This document shows positions 56,823 through 64,000 of a DNA stretch of 64,000 bases, piece after piece (position 1 is the stretch's first letter; each line of letters begins with the position of its first letter). The stretch lies in assembly GCA_020466095.1 (NCBI GenBank), contig CM035807.1, forward strand, positions 109,576,906-109,640,905, in the 5' to 3' direction. This stretch comes from Chlorops oryzae (taxonomy: Eukaryota > Arthropoda > Insecta > Diptera > Chloropidae). The translations under genes were made by a program, and so were the position numbers. The notes under the pieces are model-generated. The model did no database searches. It saw only the letters and a program-made list of their open reading frames with translations, and was not told where the DNA came from.

Positions 56823-58607
56823 TTAAGGAAATGGCACTAAAGTATAGAAAATATAAGCAATCGAAAACATTTCTTGTTTGGACTCAACAAAGGATAAATT
56901 TAAACATAATTTAAAAAAAAGACGATCTTTGCCACAATTTTGAATCAGAAACAAATTTATAAATGAAATTCAAAAGTATCTTAAAGATGTGAGAGGTATA
57001 TGAAATGAAATATGACAAGACCTTACTTTTTTGTTGGATTTTTAGCCCCTTTTTGAGTGACTGTTTTTCTACAACGAAGGTTTTTAATAGAAGAACAATA
57101 ATTAATTTATTAATGTGAAAAGGTGTCCAAGCGATGCTTGAGAATAAAAATCCATAACCGGATTTTTTGCTGACGTAGGTTTCGACCTGCCATCTGGGCT
57201 AAATTTTTTCGTATTAAACTACTTTTGACTGCGATTCACCGGCCTCCCCTTGAATTGTTGCTTCAACAAAGCCACCTAATGGAAGATCTAACTAAAGCTT
57301 TTCCTCTTTTTGATTCAGGATGGAGAGCTTGAAAGCATTCACCAAATCAATCAGCTTGTATTCTAATCGGCTGGCTCTCGGTTTAGTATTTAAATTTTTT
57401 ATTTGGATTTAAATATCCGACAAAAGATTTTTTGCAACTTCCAGACGACAATGCCCCACTGTGTGAAGAGAACATGGTACAGTGTATCGGTCTAAGTAGT
57501 TAAAGATACTTTGTATGCAAAGTGCAAAAACTGCGCTTGTATTCGATTATTTTTCACAACGCTCATAGAGCTGGCTCCCGTTTTTCATACATTTCTCCAC
57601 ATTCTCAATTCATTGCCCATCCCACATCCCCTCTCTCGTTGGGAAAAGCAAAGCTGCTGGTTTTTTTATCCCAAGAATATTTTGGAAAATCTTTAAATCT
57701 AAAGGTGAACCATGTGAAAAGCGGCTCCATGAGGAAACGAATCCCAATTTCAAATATTTAGGGTGAGGCTGTTCCTCCGCTTCGATGCCCCACAAAAAAA
57801 AAAAAAAAAATAAATATTGTGGCTCTGTAGGCAAAATTTTACTTTTTTTTTATTTTCAAAAGCAACAGAAAAATTTCATTAAAGGGAGCTTTTTTGCACC
57901 ATCTTTTCCTTACTATTTTCTGGTTTTTTTTTTCTTTTGTTGTTCCTCGCGTGCTGCGCGTTGAGCTCCAGTTGCCTGGGAGATAATGTTGATGATAATG
58001 CGAAGGCAACGATTGCGATGAGTGCAGATGAGTATATTGTTTGGGTGAGGGTGAGCGAAGTTGGCTGTTGAGGTTGGGCTTCTGGTTTCTTATCGCCTCT
58101 CATCGCCGCGACTGAATTTGAGTGCGCTTCTCGATTTCCATTACTTCGATCTGTTCTTAATTCGGTTTTCGGTTCGCTTTTAGCGTCTGGGCTTAAGGCT
58201 TTCTTCTTTTTTTTTTTTTTTCGTTTTCGTTTTCTTTTGATTGCGCTATTGTGTTTTCCTAACCAACGTTGCGGGATAGTTCAGAAATGAATACGCTTTT
58301 TAGTATTTTAAGGGAAATAAAATATTTTCCAGCAAATTAAATACGAAGTTGAGCCAGATAGGGTAGTACATATTCTAGAGAATAATTGGCTTTCTTTTTT
58401 TTTTTTTTGTAGTTTGTTGTTTCCTGAAGCATGGTGAAACGTATATTGATTGGCTTTAAGCGGTTCGATGATTCAAAAGGCAGCTTCACTTCTCAGTTTC
58501 GAAGTAACCTAATGAAATACGTCGATTACTGGTTATTCGAGAGATATTACAGTTTGTTTTAAGTCAGTATGGCGGGTGTAGGCATCACTTGACTTTTAAG
58601 TGTACCA
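56823..58607. other. Non-coding tract
   Basis: AT-rich with homopolymer runs; no gene recognised. Confidence 0.45.
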
Positions 58608-58795
58608 ATTTTATTTCATGCCATCAATAGCCACAATTAAAGTCCTTGGTCGAGATTCGGTGCCATCCTCACCTCATCAACAACCACAGCCCCAGCGAGA
58701 CTCACACAAGGGCTCCCAAGGACCAGGCACGCCCAATCAGACCGTGAAGCTCCTGGTCCCCGCTGTGGCATGTTAACAAGGTCATATGGTAAGCC
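58608..58795 (+). repeat. Interspersed repeat R3, copy 1
   Basis: TGTACCAATTTTATTTCATG, GGTCGAGATTCGGTGCCATC, CTCACCTCATCAACAACCAC and AACAAGGTCATATGGTAAGC recur in order at 63640-63840. Possibly the 3' part of a retroelement. Confidence 0.75.
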
Positions 58796-61700
58796 TTTAA
58801 TGGCGCTAACAACGGCACTACCAGTTCGATTCCATACCCAATCTTCAGTACTCTTAAAATTTTTGACTGAAGACTGAATATTAGAGATATAAAAATAGGA
58901 AAATATGGCTTAGGAAAAATGTTTAATGTTTCGCATATCTCGTTTTTCTCTCCCCATCAACCTTTCAATTTTCAATGGCCCTTTTACTATGAACATCCTA
59001 CCATCTCATACATAACAAAGTATATCCCCAGAGACATAAGATATTCCTTAGATCCCTAAAAAATAAAATAATTATTAATTTGATGTGCATTAAATTTTAA
59101 AGTCTTAAATTCCAATGAGAAATATTCGATAGCCAAAAAAGGACCACAAAAAGCTCTCATTGAAGAAACCACATTTCACTTACATACATGCCTTGGCAGA
59201 TTTTGCCACTACAATTTTACTCTCTACATTTTCCTTTTATTATCATTATTATGGTGTTTTTATTTTATTGTTGCTATTATTGCTGCCATTGTTGTTGGTG
59301 GTGCGATAAAGACGATTTCGTTACCTTGCGTTGCCATTGCCGAGTACATTTGAATGGAAGTGCCGATTATGTTAAGCTTAACGAGAAGTTATATCGCCAG
59401 CACGAATATTGTCCGTTGGGTGGGTAGGGGCAGGGATGCGAGGTATGAGGGGATAGGGCTCGTTTGGGCCAAGATATGAGAGCAATTGTTGTTGCATTAA
59501 GTGAGAAGAGCTTTTGAAGTGTAAAATGTGGTAGATAGTAGGTCGGACATTACGGATTGCCTTGAGACAATGATTTTCAGTTTTTCTATAGATTTTCTCC
59601 TAAGGACCGAATTTATGCGAATGCGATTTATTTTATTAAAAACAACTTTTCATACGAAATCCCAAAATCCACAAGTGAAATTCCTGATCCAGTGGCGTTA
59701 AGGCCACTCAGTGTGTAATCTCTGTTTAGTGGTTTTCCTCAAACATACACACACACACAAACAAACACACACACACACACAGACGCAAGCACGAATTCAG
59801 AGTGGAGCAAGAAAAATGGCAATTAAAATAGAATTTTTGCTCCCGAAAATCAGAACAGAAAATGCAGCAATTGGATGTGGATGGAACGTTGCCTGAGAGT
59901 GAGCCAAAATGGAGAATAGAGAAGTTGTGGAGAACAGATACAAGAACAGAGATGGGCGTATTGAGTTAAGATGGCGCAATTGGTATTTCAGAACAACAGC
60001 AGAACAAACTGAGTAAAAAGGAAGGGGTTGAGGAGGTCTTTGATCATTCATGCTGAATGATTTTTCTTGGCAAAAAATCGAGAGAGAAAAAAGTTAATAT
60101 TACCAAAAATGGTTTTTATTGTAGTTTTTGTGTAAGGCTCCTCGCACACCCAGCAATACACCCACACACATACACATGTAAGCACACGAACGCAGCTGGA
60201 GTAGAACGAACGCATCCTGAAAAAGCCGATGATGGAAGTGGGCAGACACGGTAAATAGCCATGCAGCGTTCCTTTGCAAACGATTGCGGCTGCACATCCG
60301 TAGAAGCGTATAAGCAATTAATTTTTTTTTTTCTTCTACGAGCTCGAAATTCGCATTTAGCATTGCATTCGCGCAATAAAATTAATGAAAGGCAATTAAG
60401 AGCATTGGTGACCACCGTTGCCGCAGCTTGCCTTTGCTGAGTTGAGTTTTGCTTATCATCTTAATTGGATGAGTTTTCATTAAATCCAAAGTTTTCATTG
60501 CTCTTGAGGCAACAACAAAAAAAAAAAGAAGTTATTGTTTATGTCCTTCGGTGAAAAGTTTTTACTTCATATCTTTCTAAGATCTCTGGTACAAATATTT
60601 TCAGAAAAAGTTTCTATATGTTTAGATGTCTCTGAGCCTCGCCTCTTCGGCAGTATGGAAGATTTTGTGAAAATAAGAAAAAGAAATTGATTTTGGGTTC
60701 TCAAGAAGGAGTGATTGGAGCTCACGATAGGAGCATTTTTTGAACAAACTTTGAGAGGTATGGGGAATGTTTCAAGTAGAAACTTTCTAGGCCTTAAATT
60801 TAGATCTTATTTTATTCATTATAATGATTGATTTCACTGTAATAGTTTTTTTCAAACATTTTCGAAGACAAGGTCGTAGTCAACGGATTCCCCCTATTTC
60901 GGGCACGAGAAATCGAACTGCATCAATAGTTTTTTGAGTAATCGGTAAGCCTTCATACGATTTTTTTAAAAGTTTTTTTTTTTTCGTCACTTTTTGGTCC
61001 ATATCTATGGATGTGTTGAGGTTTGGTATTCTTAACTGATATCGCAATGTACTCTGAGATATCCCTCTCCTCTCGTGCAAAACCAGAATTAGGTGCAAAA
61101 TATTCCTTGTTTAGTTCAAGGATATTTCTTGCGAAATTGTTTAAGACGTGTCATGGTTAAATGGCAGACTTCCTAATCTTTAATTATTCAAACCCATTTC
61201 TTTTCTAAGAGCACTAGCACTAAACTCCCAAGTTGATTTTATGTAATGCTTTAATTTATTGACTAAAAAAAATATGTACATATATGTTATGCAGTAAAAT
61301 ATGTGAAGGAAAGCTTGAAGCTAATATTCTCGTGGTCCTGTGTTGTTATGTTTTTCCCCTTCCTTTTTGATTTATTGCAACTTGCCCGCAAATGGCTTGA
61401 ACGACCACTGCACATGCCTCCTGCACGCCTTCTTTGTCCATTCGACAATGCGATTCTAAAAAGCAATGCAATTAGCTTGAACTCGCCATAAGTGAATTGT
61501 GATTCTTGCAAGCAGTGCAAAAGTACCACAATACCAACAACCGCTCGAACGGGAGAATGCAAAAAGGAAAATATCCTTACCGCGATTAATTAACAACGCA
61601 TGTTCCTGCGGACGCAGCGACCGAAGGAGAGCTCCTCGAAACTGCTCGCACGAGGGACGCCCGAGCATGGCAGTGAACATTAACAGCCACACTTACAATA

Positions 61701-63639
61701 CAGAAACGTAATGAGGACGTCAGTGTGCTGTTGTTATGCGATTTTGTGCTTGTGTGTGAATAAAAGTTTCGTTTAATAAAAACAAATTGCACGAAGGATG
61801 TTTAAAGCAGCGTGGGTGTTAGGTGGATGAAGGAGGGCGGGTAAGACTTCGAGTTATTTGCATTCCGCGAATAAATTGTGTAAGCAGAGTTAATTGCCTT
61901 TTGCATATTTCGCTTCGGTTTCAGAAATAACTGATTTTTATCTACGAACGAACGAATATTGCACTTAAAAAATAGGTACACTGCGCAGCAAAGGGGAGCT
62001 GTAACTTACCGAACGAGTCGACGGCTTGACATAAAAATGTTTCAAGTGGCAAAGAGCACGTTGGAAGCGCGCGCACACACAAACAAACTTGCACACGGAA
62101 AGCTCATGTTGTCTCTTAATAGAAGAGCAGAAATTAAACTAGCAAGCAAAAGAATAACACAAAAATAGAACATAAATAGATAGAACGAATTTCGCTTCAA
62201 ATACGGAAAACAATAGCAACAAAGCAGCCGAACTGAAGAAGTCGAACGTAAGCTCATAGAGCAGAGCACAAGAGCGCACATGAGTGCCTGTGGCGTTCGC
62301 TCGCAGGCTACTCATATGCCAAAAGCGGAAAAGACTATCAAATAGCAGAAGCCAAGTGCAGCCATTCAGTCAGGCAGCATCCAGAATGGTTGCTATAGCA
62401 AGCCATTGAAGCCATGTGCCAGGAACATTTTTCATAATCAAAAAGCTTTTAGCGGCCAAGTGGCACTGGCAACAGTCAGAACCGCAACAGAAAAAACAAA
62501 AGAGAGAGATAGCTAGAGCAGCAGCAGTCAACTTTGCTAGAATCTTCTTTTCGCCAACTTCCGCCGGCCTCAGTGGAGTATATTTGTCTTTTTCCAGAAG
62601 TTCCCTTTTCATGGAGCTTATGTGCTCAAAAATACTGCTAATGATCTCGCGTGCACAATAAGCCAAATGGTTATAAAAAAAAAATGAAGAAAAAATTATT
62701 TATGTAGCGATGTGTACCTGGAGAATTTCTTCCACGAAAAGTACCTACCAGGAAATGTTAAGAAAATAATGCATGAAAATAATACATATAGGTACACATT
62801 CCATTGCGTATAGGAACCCTTGTATCCCCTTTAAATTTCTGTTGAAGTCCTTCAATACCATAAAACTTGAAGTCTGTTCGGTGGGACGAGTGGCAGGTAG
62901 GCAGCCAACAGTTCTACATTTCTGTTCGCTCAAAGGGTTACCAACCTAAAGAGGTGCTTGAATGAAAATCAAGTTTGTGTGAGCAAAAATAGTACTTCCG
63001 AAAAATGAAAGTGCATTCAAAAAGACCAATATTCCAATGGAATTCTTTGCCATTTCGACCAAATTCTGCTTTTGAGCTCTGCCTTTTTTCCGCATAGACT
63101 TTTCATGATAAAAATCCAACATTTTGTATTAAATTTAAGTCAGGGTAGCTCGATGGTCACATTTTTTTCTCGAAATAAGCTGGTCGCAATCTTAATTATC
63201 CATTTTCGGGGGAATGAACTTTATTCCAGTTTTTCCATGGAATCCAATTCTAGGTCAAACTGTGAAACATCTTTTTCTATGTACGCCACTGCTAGTAAAA
63301 ACTGCTCGTACCTAAAACCACGCTTATAATGCTAGCACCCATCAGGTCACTGTATGACTTCTCATCTGAGTTTTTCCAGTATTTTTTTTTTGCTGTATGG
63401 ACCTGAATCTCTCAATATAAGTCCAAAATTCCCCAAAGTATGATTATTCGTCTCCTAAATGATCTATCTAAGAACTCCTCAAAATCCCTCACAGACTTTT
63501 CTTCCCCCCTTGTCTCCCTAAATATCACAAGATCCCTTTAATAGGGAAGGTTTCCTAAGTTTCTTTGAGGTTTAATACTAGTATTTTTAAGTCAGTATGA
63601 CTTTTAATTGTTCCACTGCACATACGTAAGTATATACAG
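58796..63639. other. Long non-coding tract, possibly intronic or regulatory
   Basis: CA-type microsatellite at 59745-59782 (ACACACACACAAACAAACAC), other CA/GT-rich tracts (60145-60190, 62070-62085), and many short frames without family features. No gene recognised. Confidence 0.45.
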
Positions 63640-63965
63640 TGTACCAATATTATCTCATGCATTGGTATAGCGACAATTCAGATCAGTGGTCGAGATTCTG
63701 TGCCATCCTCACCTCATCAACAACTACAGCCCTGCGAGACTAACACAAGAGAGCATCCTAAAGACCAGGTACGGCCAATAAGACTGTGGGGCTCCTCCCG
63801 GCTCCCGGCTGAACCCTGTCAACAAGGTTATATGGTCAACCTTTCCTGCTTTCTGTTAGCTAGGGTCTGCGGGCTTGGAAAGCCCGTAACTGTCCGAAGA
63901 CTTACCCATGAGAGAAGGTACCCCCGAGTTGACAACACTAGGCGTTAGTTGGCCCATCTCAGCAT
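63640..63965 (+). repeat. Interspersed repeat R3, copy 2, longer
   Basis: Matches copy 1 from GTGTACCAATATTATCTCATG to GTTATATGGTCAACC. It continues with GGGCTTGGAAAGCCCG, a hairpin, and GTTGACAACACTAGGCG before an A-run near 63980, as at the 3' end of a retroposed element. The frame 63700-63948 is repeat-derived. Confidence 0.65.
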
Positions 63966-64000
63966 CTCTGAATGACGAAAAAAAAAACTCCCTTTAATGG

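Noticed and set aside
59188..59427. Cys-rich frame resembling a secreted peptide
   Set aside because: The Cys run comes from TGTTGCTATTATTGCTGCC-type repeats; no signal-peptide-plus-spacing pattern.

Overview
The window looks like nuclear DNA of a higher fly (Diptera, Schizophora; tephritid-like rather than Drosophila, though the species cannot be fixed by reading alone). It is AT-rich, has short 54-92 bp introns and carries many transposon remnants. The gene order serpin / Wwox / Sirup matches the 28D region of Drosophila chromosome arm 2L as I remember it, which supports the gene names.

Layout. 3.5-12.0 kb is a gene-dense block. It holds a Spn28Dc-type serpin (+) with one frame break, a heat-shock-factor-type DNA-binding protein (-, three exons), a complete seven-exon Wwox (+), and Sirup/SDHAF4 (-), convergent with Wwox. 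15.0-18.0 kb (-) is a P-element-type transposase gene with two THAP zinc fingers at its N-terminus. 18.5-33.3 kb is a mosaic of nested DNA transposons. It also holds a single-exon insect-defensin-like peptide gene (27.9 kb), a GAT-rich microsatellite (23.1-23.9 kb) and a Helitron-like element with a 127-bp tandem array (25.2-26.4 kb). 33.6-35.2 kb (+) is a two-exon UDP-glycosyltransferase. From 36 kb to the end I recognise no convincing conserved gene. That part holds MITEs, a 121-bp tandem array (38.5-39.1 kb), a satellite of ATCGATTATTGAAAT type (43.5-43.9 kb), two non-LTR retrotransposon remnants (43.4 and 45 kb) and long simple-sequence-rich tracts that could be intronic or regulatory.

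How the parts relate. The host genes serve separate functions: protease inhibition, transcription, redox/WW signalling, complex II assembly, glycosylation and immunity. They share no pathway; their grouping reflects old synteny. The mobile fraction is the most informative part. Two copies of one composite segment (18.5-22.9 kb and 32.2-33.0 kb) differ by later insertions, so each serves as the empty site of the other. This lets target-site duplications and element ends be read directly for several families: TA, TTAA, TAT, TTA, a 5-bp CAATG, and 8-bp sites. Three short non-autonomous elements have CAT-type ends and perfect 8-bp duplications, as expected of P-superfamily (or hAT) elements, in the same window as the P-type transposase gene.
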